Positions 1-6,993 of a stretch of 23,599 nt of DNA are shown here, piece by piece. Positions within the stretch are counted from its first letter, which is position 1; every line of letters starts with the position of its first letter. Origin of the DNA: DATEPR01 sp036503065 (GTDB lineage Bacteria; Actinomycetota; Actinomycetes; Mycobacteriales; Pseudonocardiaceae); assembly GCA_036503065.1 (NCBI GenBank), contig DASXXM010000243.1, positions 1-23,599 of the forward strand, read 5' to 3'. The notes under the pieces were generated by a model that saw only the letters and a list, made by a program, of their open reading frames with translations, searched no databases and was not told the DNA's origin. The position numbers and the translations under genes are program-made.

Positions 1-470
1 GAGCCCTCCTGCAGCTCCCCATCGCCCAGGATCACGAATGCCCGGTTGTCGTGCCCGTAACGCTGCCCGGCGATGGCGACGCCCAGGCCGAGCGAGAGCC
101 CATGCCCCAGCGCGCCCGTCGAGAACTCCACGCCGGGCAGACTCCGCATCGGATGACCGGCCAGCCGACTGTCCTGTTCGGCGTAGGTCTCGATCTCCGA
201 TTTCGGGATGACCCCGGTCGCCGCGAGCGCCGCGTACAGGGCCGCACACGCCTGTCCCTTGCTCAGGATCAGGTAGTCGCGATGGTCCGGCGACCCCGCG
301 CCGGCCGGCTGCCGAAGCACCGCACCATAAAGAACGGCAAGCAGGTCCGCGATCGACATGCTGCCGCCGATGTGAACCCCGTTGGGTGAACTGCTCATCT
401 CGATGACCGTTCGCCGGATTTCCACGGCGAGTCGCCTGGTCAGTTCCTGCGGCGGCGCCTGTGTGAGCAT
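1..470 (-). CDS. Transketolase, N-terminal (TPP-binding) subunit, partial
   Basis: Reading leftwards from an ATG at 470, about 156 residues are visible before the window edge cuts the gene. The start is preceded by GGAAGGAC at a good distance. Seen: an N-terminal helix region with HIGGSMSIADLLAVLY, then LSKGQACAALYAAL, GHPMRSLPGVEFSTGALGHG and, at the cut, the TPP/Mg motif GDGELQEGS. These are the family landmarks of the N-terminal half of split transketolases (usual length about 270-300 residues). Split transketolases move two-carbon ketol units. In actinomycete clusters they are often recruited to build unusual sugars or amino acids. The partner C-terminal subunit should lie to the left, outside the window. 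Its promoter contains a GBL-receptor element (581-609), which ties it to hormone control. Function class is sure; the pathway is inferred. Confidence 0.93.
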   Translation of the reverse strand, partial: MLTQAPPQELTRRLAVEIRRTVIEMSSSPNGVHIGGSMSIADLLAVLYGAVLRQPAGAGSPDHRDYLILSKGQACAALYAALAATGVIPKSEIETYAEQDSRLAGHPMRSLPGVEFSTGALGHGLSLGLGVAIAGQRYGHDNRAFVILGDGELQEG

Positions 471-580
471 GCTGAGTCCTTCCCCGAGCCGTCTGCTGCC
501 GGTCCATCACCTGCCCGGCGAGTCCGATGGGCAGGGTCCGTGCGGTGGCCCGCCGCGTCCATCCACGGCCAGCTAGCGAT

Positions 581-609
581 ATAACAAACCAACCGGCCCG
601 TTTTGTCAA
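581..609 (-). promoter_or_regulatory. Transketolase promoter with embedded autoregulatory element (ARE 1)
   Basis: On the minus strand a perfect -35 TTGACA (604-609) is separated by exactly 17 bp from a -10 TGTTAT (581-586). The spacer and flanks hold an imperfect dyad centred at 595 (584-606; seven of eleven pairs match) containing CAAACCAACC at 585-594. This matches the known style of ArpA/ScbR-family autoregulatory elements. A repressor bound here would cover both promoter hexamers. The transketolase ATG lies about 105 bp downstream. Protein binding itself is inferred. Confidence 0.75.
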
Positions 610-761
610 GCATGGCCGGTGACCCGGCGTCATGACACCGATGCCTGCCGTTCGCCCCTTCGCCATGGACTCCTCCTGCTTATGAGGCATATCGTGACGC
701 CCGACATGTCGTTCGGGCCACACCCGGATGGTCCAGACGGCGGTCCGGTGGCAGTACGAAG

Positions 762-785
762 AAAACCTTGTGGTTGGTTTGTTTG
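762..785 (+). promoter_or_regulatory. Autoregulatory element upstream of afsA homologue (ARE 2)
   Basis: AAAACC and GGTTTG half-sites flank a short centre. The site contains GGTTGGTTTG (772-781), the exact complement of the 10-mer in ARE 1. It ends about 44 bp before the afsA-like ATG, so it probably covers that gene's promoter. A weak -35/-10 pair (TTGTGG at 768-773, CATGCT at 791-796, 17 bp apart) can be drawn across it. Binding by the TetR receptor encoded at 1853-2515 is inferred. Confidence 0.65.
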
Positions 786-828
786 CGTGGCATGCTGGCC
801 CGCGCCCTGCAGCGACGGAGGAGTCCCG

Positions 829-1809
829 ATGACTGCAATCATGACGATCGATCCCGGACAGGCACTCGGCGACGCGCTCGCGTCACCGCAGGTGGAGCTC
901 TCGTTCAACAGCATCGTGTCGCGCCAACTGGTGCATCGAATGGCCCTGGCCGAGGTGCTGCTCACCGACTGGTGCCCCACCGGCGACCGCACGTATCTCT
1001 GTGCCGCGCAGTGGCCGCGCGGGCACAGCCTCTACCGGGTGTTGAACGGCCACCACGACACGATGCTGATCGCCGAGACGCTGCGGCAGACCGGCATCCT
1101 ACTCGCGCACAGCGCCGAGGGCGTACCCCTGGACTGGAAGTTCGTCATGGATCGCATGGCGATCTCGGCCCACTCGGGCGGACTTCGTGCCGGGCTCGCC
1201 CCGGCCGACATCGTCGTCGAGGCCGAGATGGTCGACCTGCGCAGGCGCACCCCGTCGGCCGTGCACATGCGACTCGATACGCGGTTCCGGCACGACGGCC
1301 GGCCGTTCGGCACGGCGTCCGTCTGGATGCGCTGTGTCGCACCAGCGGTGTATCGCCGACTGCGCGGTGAGCGCACGCTGACCGCGGCGGACTCGACCAC
1401 CGCCCCGTTACCGGCCGACCCACACGCGGTCGGCATGAGCACCGAAGCGGACGTCGTGCTCGGCGCTCCGCTCGGCGTCGGGGTCTGGCCCCTGCGCGTC
1501 CGAACCGACCATCCGGTTCTGTTCGATCACCCACAGGACCACGTCCCCGGGATGCTGGTGTTCGAAGGGTTCCGCCAGGCCGGCCGCGCGTTGCTGGGCT
1601 GGCCGGACGCACAGCTCACCGGCTGTGACATCACGTTCACGCGATACCTCGAACTTGACCGTCCGTCGATCGTGACCGTGACCACTGCGCCGCAGGCAAC
1701 GTCCACCGATGCGGCCCTCACGGTGACCGTCACGCAGGACGGTCAGACGGCGGTGTCCGGCATCATCGAGATCCGCCGCACCCGGCAGTGCATCGCGCTG
1801 GCGGCCTAA
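829..1809 (+). CDS. AfsA/ScbA-family gamma-butyrolactone synthase
   Basis: A 326-residue protein with two AfsA (hot-dog) repeats. The first, around residues 20-170, has HRMALAEVLLTDW, GHSLY and ETLRQTGILLAH. The second, around 225-315, has the very characteristic FDHPQDHVPGMLVFEGFRQA. AfsA enzymes condense a beta-ketoacyl-ACP with dihydroxyacetone phosphate in the cytoplasm, the first committed step of GBL hormone synthesis. The start at 829 is chosen because CGGAGGAG precedes it and because the reading frame upstream (from a GTG at 619) would run across ARE 2. It is convergent with the TetR receptor gene, with a 43-bp gap. The gene is likely repressed by that receptor through ARE 2. Length is normal for the family. 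The hormone could be a GBL or a butenolide. Confidence 0.93.
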   Translation: MTAIMTIDPGQALGDALASPQVELSFNSIVSRQLVHRMALAEVLLTDWCPTGDRTYLCAAQWPRGHSLYRVLNGHHDTMLIAETLRQTGILLAHSAEGVPLDWKFVMDRMAISAHSGGLRAGLAPADIVVEAEMVDLRRRTPSAVHMRLDTRFRHDGRPFGTASVWMRCVAPAVYRRLRGERTLTAADSTTAPLPADPHAVGMSTEADVVLGAPLGVGVWPLRVRTDHPVLFDHPQDHVPGMLVFEGFRQAGRALLGWPDAQLTGCDITFTRYLELDRPSIVTVTTAPQATSTDAALTVTVTQDGQTAVSGIIEIRRTRQCIALAA

Positions 1810-1852
1810 CCACCAGGTGCATCCAACGCCATCGGCCGTACGACAAAGACCG

Positions 1853-2515
1853 TCACGACACCGCGACGTCCTCAGTGGGCTCGTCCGGGAACGAAGCGGC
1901 GATCCGACGGAAATGCTGAACTTTCCGAGCCGGAACAAGAGACGGAAACACGATGGTCCACATCTCCTCAACACGACGACGCAGATCCTGCCGTCCGCTG
2001 AACACCTCCGAGAGCATCTGGATCCCGGTGAACGCCCCGCAGATGAAGCGGGCCAACTCCTCCGCGCCAACGGGTGACCGGACATCACCCTCGTCGATGG
2101 CCCGCTGGATCAACTCTTTGACCAGTGCGACCCACTCGATGTACGGGTCGTCCTGCAGGGCACCGAATGTTCCGTGCTCCAGCGTCAGCCGAATGCCCGC
2201 CCGAACGACCACGTCGCTCGTCAGTTGCACCGCCAACAGCTGCGTCGCCCTGATGACGGCCTCCAAACCGCCGTTACCGTCCTGGGCCAGCCAGTCACGG
2301 GTCGGGCCGACCGACAGCCTGTGCTGCTCCTCCACCACCGCGCGGGCGACGTCCTCCTTCGACTTGAAGTGGAAGTACAGCGCTCCCTTGGTCACCCCGC
2401 CATGTCCGATCACGTCACTGAGCGTGGCAGCCGCGTATCCATACCGGTCGAAAACCTCCGCCGCTCCGCGGATGATCGAACGCCTGGTGACTTCGGCACG
2501 TTCCTGTTTGGGCAT
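1853..2515 (-). CDS. TetR-family GBL receptor (ArpA/ScbR-like repressor)
   Basis: A 220-residue TetR regulator. The DNA-binding helix-turn-helix lies at residues 30-50 (TLSDVIGHGGVTKGALYFHF), followed by KSKEDVARAV; this spacing and wording are typical of the ArpA/ScbR branch. A Trp at 128 (PYIEWVALVKEL) falls where the family has the ligand-pocket tryptophan (Trp119 in ArpA). The ATG at 2515 is preceded by AGGGGAG; a GTG 33 bp further upstream lacks a good site. The neighbouring afsA homologue, the reductase and three AREs make it the hormone receptor that represses the cassette, including itself through ARE 3. A pseudo-receptor that binds an antibiotic instead is possible, but linkage to an afsA gene favours a true receptor. 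Confidence 0.9.
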   Translation of the reverse strand: MPKQERAEVTRRSIIRGAAEVFDRYGYAAATLSDVIGHGGVTKGALYFHFKSKEDVARAVVEEQHRLSVGPTRDWLAQDGNGGLEAVIRATQLLAVQLTSDVVVRAGIRLTLEHGTFGALQDDPYIEWVALVKELIQRAIDEGDVRSPVGAEELARFICGAFTGIQMLSEVFSGRQDLRRRVEEMWTIVFPSLVPARKVQHFRRIAASFPDEPTEDVAVS

Positions 2516-2552
2516 CAAGCGCTCCCCTCTGTCGGCCCATAGGAACACCGAA

Positions 2553-2574
2553 TGAACCGGTCGGTTGGTTTGCC
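2553..2574. promoter_or_regulatory. Autoregulatory element between receptor and reductase (ARE 3)
   Basis: AACCGGTCGGTTGGTTTG (2555-2572) carries the same GGTTGGTTTG 10-mer (2563-2572) as ARE 2. Its complement aligns with ARE 1 over CAAACCAACC-G-CC-GTT. It lies 38 bp upstream of the receptor start and 41 bp or more upstream of the likely reductase start, so it can control both divergent genes. A candidate rightward -35/-10 pair (TTGGTT 2565-2570, TACATC 2588-2593) overlaps it. Confidence 0.7.
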
Positions 2575-2614
2575 TTTGTCACTATTGTACATCACCCAGC
2601 GTAGCCGCCAGGGG

Positions 2615-3583
2615 ATGTGCCCGGCGACACCACGCATTGTCGTGAACACGCCGCCTATTCTTGTGACCGGCGCCACCGGCTTCATCGGATCCGCCGTACT
2701 ACGTGCACTTGATGTCCATCCCGACATCGACGTGCGTGCGCTGGTTCGGCGCGCTCCCGACGGACACTCCGGACAGCGGCCGTCGAAATTCGTCATCGGC
2801 GACCTGACCGACCGGACCTCCCTTTCCGACATCTGCCAGGGGGTCCACACCATCGTGCACGCGGCCTCCTACGTCGGTGACGATCCGCAGCGATGCTGGG
2901 CCGTCAACGCGGCGGGCACGGCCGCGCTCGTGCACGCGGCTCGCCGAAGCGGGGTGGCCCGTATCATTTATGTGAGCACCGCGTCGGTGTACGGACACGG
3001 CCGCCACGACGGTGTCGCGCCGCCGCCATCGGACTACCAGCCGGCATCGGCGGTGAGCCGCAGTCGCCTCGCCGCCGAGCAACTCGTCCGGGACAGCGGC
3101 GGGTGGGTGGTCCGGCCGCACCTGGTCTACGGCAACGGCGACCGCTGGTTCGTCCCCGCGCTGGCGGCCCTCCTGACCAGCGCTGGTGGCCGCATCGACT
3201 GCCCGGCCCGCATCTCCACCATCAAGGTCGACGATCTCGCCCGAGCGCTGTGCGCCCTCGCCACGCTTGCGGACGATCGCCTGCAACGGGGCACGGCCAT
3301 CGACGTCAACCACCCCAACCCCACACCGGTGACCACGCTCGTCGAGGCGATCACCAACGCGCTGGAGTTGGACATCCCGGATCGCCCCATGTCCATCGCG
3401 GCCATCCGGCGACGCCTACCCGAGGACGGGCGTTCCCAACGGCACCTCGCCATGTTCGCGCACGACCGATGGTACGAGTCACGCCACGTCTGGAACGTTG
3501 TCGGCCAAGAACCAGGCGAATCGTTCGAGACCGGGCTGGCCCACTGCGTCGACTGGTACCGGCACTTACTGAGGACAACCTGA
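2615..3583 (+). CDS. NAD(P)-dependent epimerase/dehydratase-type reductase
   Basis: About 322 residues. An extended-SDR Rossmann motif GATGFIGSA lies near residue 20, followed by D57-type GDLTD, HAAS and VSTASVYG segments. In this position next to afsA and the receptor, such proteins are candidates for reducing GBL/butenolide intermediates, but the exact step is inferred. Odd: the usual catalytic YxxxK is not seen; the aligned stretch reads VSRSRLAAEQLV, with Val for Tyr and Arg for Lys. The start is uncertain. ATG 2552 would place ARE 3 inside the gene and is rejected. ATG 2615 has AGGGG directly abutting it. GTG 2642 gives the tightest family fit (VNTPPILVTGATG) but no ribosome site. The gene converges on the EamA transporter gene. 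Confidence 0.82.
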   Translation: MCPATPRIVVNTPPILVTGATGFIGSAVLRALDVHPDIDVRALVRRAPDGHSGQRPSKFVIGDLTDRTSLSDICQGVHTIVHAASYVGDDPQRCWAVNAAGTAALVHAARRSGVARIIYVSTASVYGHGRHDGVAPPPSDYQPASAVSRSRLAAEQLVRDSGGWVVRPHLVYGNGDRWFVPALAALLTSAGGRIDCPARISTIKVDDLARALCALATLADDRLQRGTAIDVNHPNPTPVTTLVEAITNALELDIPDRPMSIAAIRRRLPEDGRSQRHLAMFAHDRWYESRHVWNVVGQEPGESFETGLAHCVDWYRHLLRTT

Positions 3584-3605
3584 CGTCGTTGCCGCCGGAA
3601 CGACG
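3584..3605 (+). terminator. Stem-loop directly after the reductase stop
   Basis: CGTCGTT (3584-3590) pairs perfectly with AACGACG (3599-3605) around an 8-nt loop, starting at the base after the stop codon. There is no U-tract, so it is a weak or non-canonical terminator candidate between two convergent genes. Confidence 0.35.
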
Positions 3606-3658
3606 CCGCGCCCGGCGCGAGCGGTGCCATGGCAACCAAGTGCGTTGCCGAGTACGAA

Positions 3659-4675
3659 CTACGCGCCGCTCCGGCCCGGATCCACTCGAGCTTCCGGTAC
3701 GGCCACAGCAGTCTCCCGGTGGCCTTCCGGCCACGGTGACCTCGCGATCGTCGGCCGAGGAGCGAGCCGCACGATCAGCGCACCACCCAACAGTATGACG
3801 CCGCCGACGACCTGGACCGGCGACAGCCGCTGCCCGAGCATCGCCCACGCCAGCACGGTGGCAACCACGGGTTCCAGCAACGACAACGCACTCACCACGG
3901 AGGACGGCAGATGCCGCAGTGCCGCCATGCTGGTCAGGTAGGCGACCACGGTCGCCACCACGGCGACGACCACCAGCAGTAGCCAGACCGGCAGCAGCAC
4001 GACGCCGAACCGGGCCGGCGCCGCCAACAGCCGGACCGGAATGGTCCACGGCCGGCACACCGTGAGCATGGTCACCGCACCGACGACAAGCCCCCAGGTG
4101 GTCACCCCGACCGGGTCGGTCGTGGCCACACCCCGCTCGCCGAGCAGAAAGTAAGCAGCACAGCAGGCAGCCGTGGCCAGCCCCGCGAGCACGCCGAGCA
4201 GGTCGAGCGCCGCACCCTGCCAGACCTGCGCGACCAGAACGAGCCCCACCGACGCCAGCGTCACACCGAGCCAGGCAGCCGCCGGCAGGGCGGTGTGCCG
4301 GACAAACCGCACCCACAACGTCACCAGCACCGGCGACAGGTATTCCAGCAACATCGCTACACCAACCGGTAACCGCGAAACGGCAACGAAGTAGAGCAGT
4401 TGACAGGCGGCCACCCCGACCACCCCGTACGTCAGCAGGACAGGGAGGTCCCGTCGACGCAGCCGCAGCGCCCCCGGCCGCACCAGACCTGTCCCCACCA
4501 GCAGAATCACCGCCGCGAGAGCAATTCGGGCACTGGCCACCTGTTGCGGCGACAATCCCGCGTCCATGGCGGACCGCGCTATCGGTCCGGCGAACCCGAA
4601 ACAGCAGGACGCGGCGACGATCAGCGCCGTACCCCGAGCCGGTGAGATGACCGTCGGGACAGGATTGGCAATCAT
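3659..4675 (-). CDS. EamA/DMT-family inner-membrane transporter
   Basis: A 338-residue very hydrophobic protein with about ten predicted membrane segments and the internal duplication of EamA exporters. Seen: GTALIVAASCCFGFAGPIAR near the N-terminus, SRLPVGVAMLLEYLSPVLVTLW closing the first half, and the matching LRHLPSSVVSALSLLEPVVATVLAW in the second half. The family exports amino acids and other small metabolites. Position beside argCJBD suggests export of a related compound or an intermediate. It is divergent from argC, sharing the 99-bp promoter region that holds the SARP-like repeats. The ATG at 4675 is preferred; a TTG at 4705 is possible and would add ten residues. Neither has a strong ribosome site. 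The substrate is unknown. Confidence 0.85.
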   Translation of the reverse strand: MIANPVPTVISPARGTALIVAASCCFGFAGPIARSAMDAGLSPQQVASARIALAAVILLVGTGLVRPGALRLRRRDLPVLLTYGVVGVAACQLLYFVAVSRLPVGVAMLLEYLSPVLVTLWVRFVRHTALPAAAWLGVTLASVGLVLVAQVWQGAALDLLGVLAGLATAACCAAYFLLGERGVATTDPVGVTTWGLVVGAVTMLTVCRPWTIPVRLLAAPARFGVVLLPVWLLLVVVAVVATVVAYLTSMAALRHLPSSVVSALSLLEPVVATVLAWAMLGQRLSPVQVVGGVILLGGALIVRLAPRPTIARSPWPEGHRETAVAVPEARVDPGRSGA

Positions 4676-4724
4676 GGCCCAGAGTTTGCGCCCTTGACCC
4701 GGCAATCAGCAACCCATCCGTCTG

Positions 4725-4767
4725 TTGATGTGTATTTGACCGCGAATTGATGTGGGGTCGCGATACT
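4725..4767 (+). promoter_or_regulatory. SARP-type triple direct repeat and -10 box of argC
   Basis: Heptamers TTGATGT (4725-4731), TTGACCG (4736-4742) and TTGATGT (4747-4753) recur with exactly 11-bp periodicity. The last ends 8 bp before GATACT (4762-4767), a good -10. Streptomyces antibiotic regulatory proteins are known to bind heptamer direct repeats spaced 11 or 22 bp, with the promoter-proximal copy 8 bp from the -10. No usual -35 hexamer and no ArgR palindrome is seen. No SARP gene lies in the window. Confidence 0.65.
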
Positions 4768-4774
4768 CAAGCCC

Positions 4775-5815
4775 GTGAAACTGCGAATTGCGCTCGTCGG
4801 GGCCAGCGGATACGTCGGCGGTGAATTGTTGCGGCTGCTACTGGCGCATCCCGACGTCGAGATCGGAACGCTGACCGCGGGCGAAAGCGCCGGCACGACG
4901 ATCGCCCGGCATCATCCACACCTGCTCCCGCTGGCCGACCGTCTCATCGAGGACACCGAGATCTCCAGGCTGACCGGCCACGACGCGGTCTTTCTCGCGT
5001 TGCCGCACGGGCAGTCCGCGCCGATTGCCATGGCGCTGGAGAAGCAGGACCCCGGCGTGGTCATCGTCGACTGCGGCGCCGACTTCCGGCTCACGGACGC
5101 CGAAGCATGGCGACGCTGGTACCACAGCGAGCACCCGGGGGTATGGCCGTACGGCCTGCCGGAGCTGCCGGGCCAGCGCGATCGTCTGCGGAACTCCCGC
5201 AGGTTCGCCATTCCGGGGTGTTATCCGACCGCCGTGGCACTGGCTCTGGTGCCGGCATTCGGCGCTGGACTGGTGACGGACGAGGCGGTCATCGTCGCGT
5301 TCTCCGGAACCTCGGGCGCCGGGAAATCGCCGCTGCCGCACCTGCTCGGGTCCGAGGTGATGGGCGCGGCAAGCCCGTACGCGGTGGGCGGCGCGCACCG
5401 GCACACCCCGGAAATCGCACAGAGCCTGACGGCGGCGTGCGGCACCGGCGTGCGGGTGTCGATCACGCCGGTGCTCGCGCCGATGCCCAGGGGCATCCTG
5501 GCCGTCTGCAGCGCACCGTTCGCCGGGCCGACGCTGGACGATGCCGAGCTGCGCAAGGTCTACGCCGCCGCCTACGACACCGAGCCGTTCGTCCACCTGC
5601 TACCGGCCGGAACCTGGCCGACGACCGCATCGACGCTCGGCGCCAACACCGCCCACCTCCAGGTCGTCGCGGACGGCAACGCCGGGCGGCTGATCGCCAT
5701 CGCCGCGATCGACAACCTCACCAAGGGCACTGCCGGTAGCGCGATCCAGTGCATGAATCTCGCGCTCGGCATTCCAGAAGGAACCGGACTACCACTGACA
5801 GGAGTCGCTCCATGA
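4775..5815 (+). CDS. argC: N-acetyl-gamma-glutamyl-phosphate reductase (ArgC)
   Basis: A 346-residue enzyme of normal length. It reduces N-acetyl-glutamyl-5-phosphate to the semialdehyde with NADPH in the cytoplasm. Seen: Rossmann motif GASGYVGGELLRLL (residues 9-22), DFRL at about 103, the catalytic cysteine in IPGCYPTA (Cys149), GTSGAGKS, and the conserved GGAHRHTPEI with its catalytic His. The start is the GTG at 4775. With the -10 at 4762-4767 the transcript would begin at or next to this codon and no ribosome site is visible, so a leaderless mRNA is likely. It overlaps argJ by ATGA, giving translational coupling. It may be a pathway copy and not the housekeeping gene; its natural substrate could then be a modified glutamate. 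Confidence 0.95.
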   Translation: MKLRIALVGASGYVGGELLRLLLAHPDVEIGTLTAGESAGTTIARHHPHLLPLADRLIEDTEISRLTGHDAVFLALPHGQSAPIAMALEKQDPGVVIVDCGADFRLTDAEAWRRWYHSEHPGVWPYGLPELPGQRDRLRNSRRFAIPGCYPTAVALALVPAFGAGLVTDEAVIVAFSGTSGAGKSPLPHLLGSEVMGAASPYAVGGAHRHTPEIAQSLTAACGTGVRVSITPVLAPMPRGILAVCSAPFAGPTLDDAELRKVYAAAYDTEPFVHLLPAGTWPTTASTLGANTAHLQVVADGNAGRLIAIAAIDNLTKGTAGSAIQCMNLALGIPEGTGLPLTGVAP

Positions 5816-6993
5816 CCGCGATCAACGGTGATATCGGTGTCACCACCCCCCTGGGCTTCCGCGCCGCCGGCATAGCGTGCGGGCTCAAGGAATCGGGCAA
5901 GCCCGACCTGGCCATGGTCATCAACGACGGCCCGAACGAGGTCGCGGCCGGGGTGTTCACCCGCAACCAGGTGCCGGCGGCACCGGTCCGGTGGTCCTCG
6001 CAGGTGCTGCGGGACGGGAAGCTCCGCGCCGTGGTGCTCAACTCGGGCAACGCCAATTCCTGCACCGGCGCCGGCGGTTACCAGGACACCCTGGACACCG
6101 CCGCGAAGGTCGCCGACCGGCTCGGCGTGCCGATGGAAGACGTCGGGGTGTGCTCGACCGGTGTGATCGGCGAGCGGCTCCAACTGCCGATCCTGCTGGC
6201 CGGTGTGGACACCGTGATCGACGGTCTCGGCACCGGCCCGGACCACGATCTCGCTGCGGCCACTGCCGTGATGACCACCGACACGGTTGCCAAGCAGGCC
6301 GCGCTGCGATGCGCGGGCGGCTGGTCGATCGGCGGCTTCTCCAAGGGATCCGGTGGGATCGCCCCCAGCATGGCGACCACGCTGTCGGTGGTGACGACCG
6401 ACGCGGTCGTCGAGCCGGCGGTGCTCGACGCGGCGCTCCGGCGTGCGGTCGACCTCACCTTCAACCGGTTGGACGTCGACGGCTCGACATCCACGAACGA
6501 CTGTGTGATCGCGCTGTCCTCGGGTGCTTCCGGGGTCGAGGTCGACGCGGCGGAACTGGCCGACGCGCTGCTGCGAGTGTGTGACTCGCTGGTGCGGCAG
6601 CTGCACTCCGACGCCGAGGGCGTCACCAAGGAGATCACGATCACGGTCCGCGGTGCGCTCACCGAGAACGACGCGGAGACCGTGGCCCGCGCGATCTCGC
6701 GGGACAACCTGGTGAAGGCCGGGTTCTTCGGCTCGGACGCGAACTGGGGCCGGGTCATCGTCCCGATCGGACGCTGCTCCGTCAGTATCGACCCTGATCG
6801 GCTGGACGTCACGCTCAACGGCGTTCAGGTGTGCAAGGGCAGTGCGCCGCACGTGGACAAGTCGCTGGTCGACCTGTCCGGCCGGGAGATCGAGGTCCTG
6901 GTCGACCTGAACCTCGGGGGCGCGGAGGCCACCGTGCTCACCACCGACCTCTCCCACCGGTACGTCCACATGAACTCCGCGTACACGACATGA
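5812..6993 (+). CDS. argJ: Glutamate/ornithine N-acetyltransferase (ArgJ/OAT family)
   Basis: A 393-residue ArgJ-family protein. It transfers acetyl from N-acetylornithine (and, in bifunctional members, acetyl-CoA) to glutamate. Seen: CSTGVIGERL (oxyanion region, residues 114-123), KGSGGIAPSMATTL (178-191), GSTSTND, and the C-terminal YVHMNSAYTT, which shows that the protein is complete. ArgJ proteins cleave themselves between Ala and the nucleophilic Thr; here these are Ala188 and Thr189. The usual ATML reads ATTL and the usual GSGM reads GSGG, so the active-site surroundings differ from housekeeping enzymes. It starts at the ATG overlapping the argC stop and its own stop overlaps the argB start in the same ATGA fashion. 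Whether it is mono- or bifunctional cannot be told from sequence. Confidence 0.93.
   Translation: MTAINGDIGVTTPLGFRAAGIACGLKESGKPDLAMVINDGPNEVAAGVFTRNQVPAAPVRWSSQVLRDGKLRAVVLNSGNANSCTGAGGYQDTLDTAAKVADRLGVPMEDVGVCSTGVIGERLQLPILLAGVDTVIDGLGTGPDHDLAAATAVMTTDTVAKQAALRCAGGWSIGGFSKGSGGIAPSMATTLSVVTTDAVVEPAVLDAALRRAVDLTFNRLDVDGSTSTNDCVIALSSGASGVEVDAAELADALLRVCDSLVRQLHSDAEGVTKEITITVRGALTENDAETVARAISRDNLVKAGFFGSDANWGRVIVPIGRCSVSIDPDRLDVTLNGVQVCKGSAPHVDKSLVDLSGREIEVLVDLNLGGAEATVLTTDLSHRYVHMNSAYTT

Noticed and set aside
619..828. N-terminal extension of the AfsA homologue from a GTG at 619
   Set aside because: It runs through ARE 2 and the promoter region, lacks a ribosome site, and the family match begins after the ATG at 829.
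2552..2614. ATG at 2552 as start of the reductase
   Set aside because: It overlaps ARE 3 and lies upstream of any promoter that the element could control.
3626..3636. TGCCATGGCA palindrome after the reductase gene
   Set aside because: Too short and without a loop for a terminator, and no promoter nearby for an operator.
4676..4774. ArgR/ARG-box control of argC
   Set aside because: No AT-rich ARG-box palindrome is visible; the region shows direct repeats instead.
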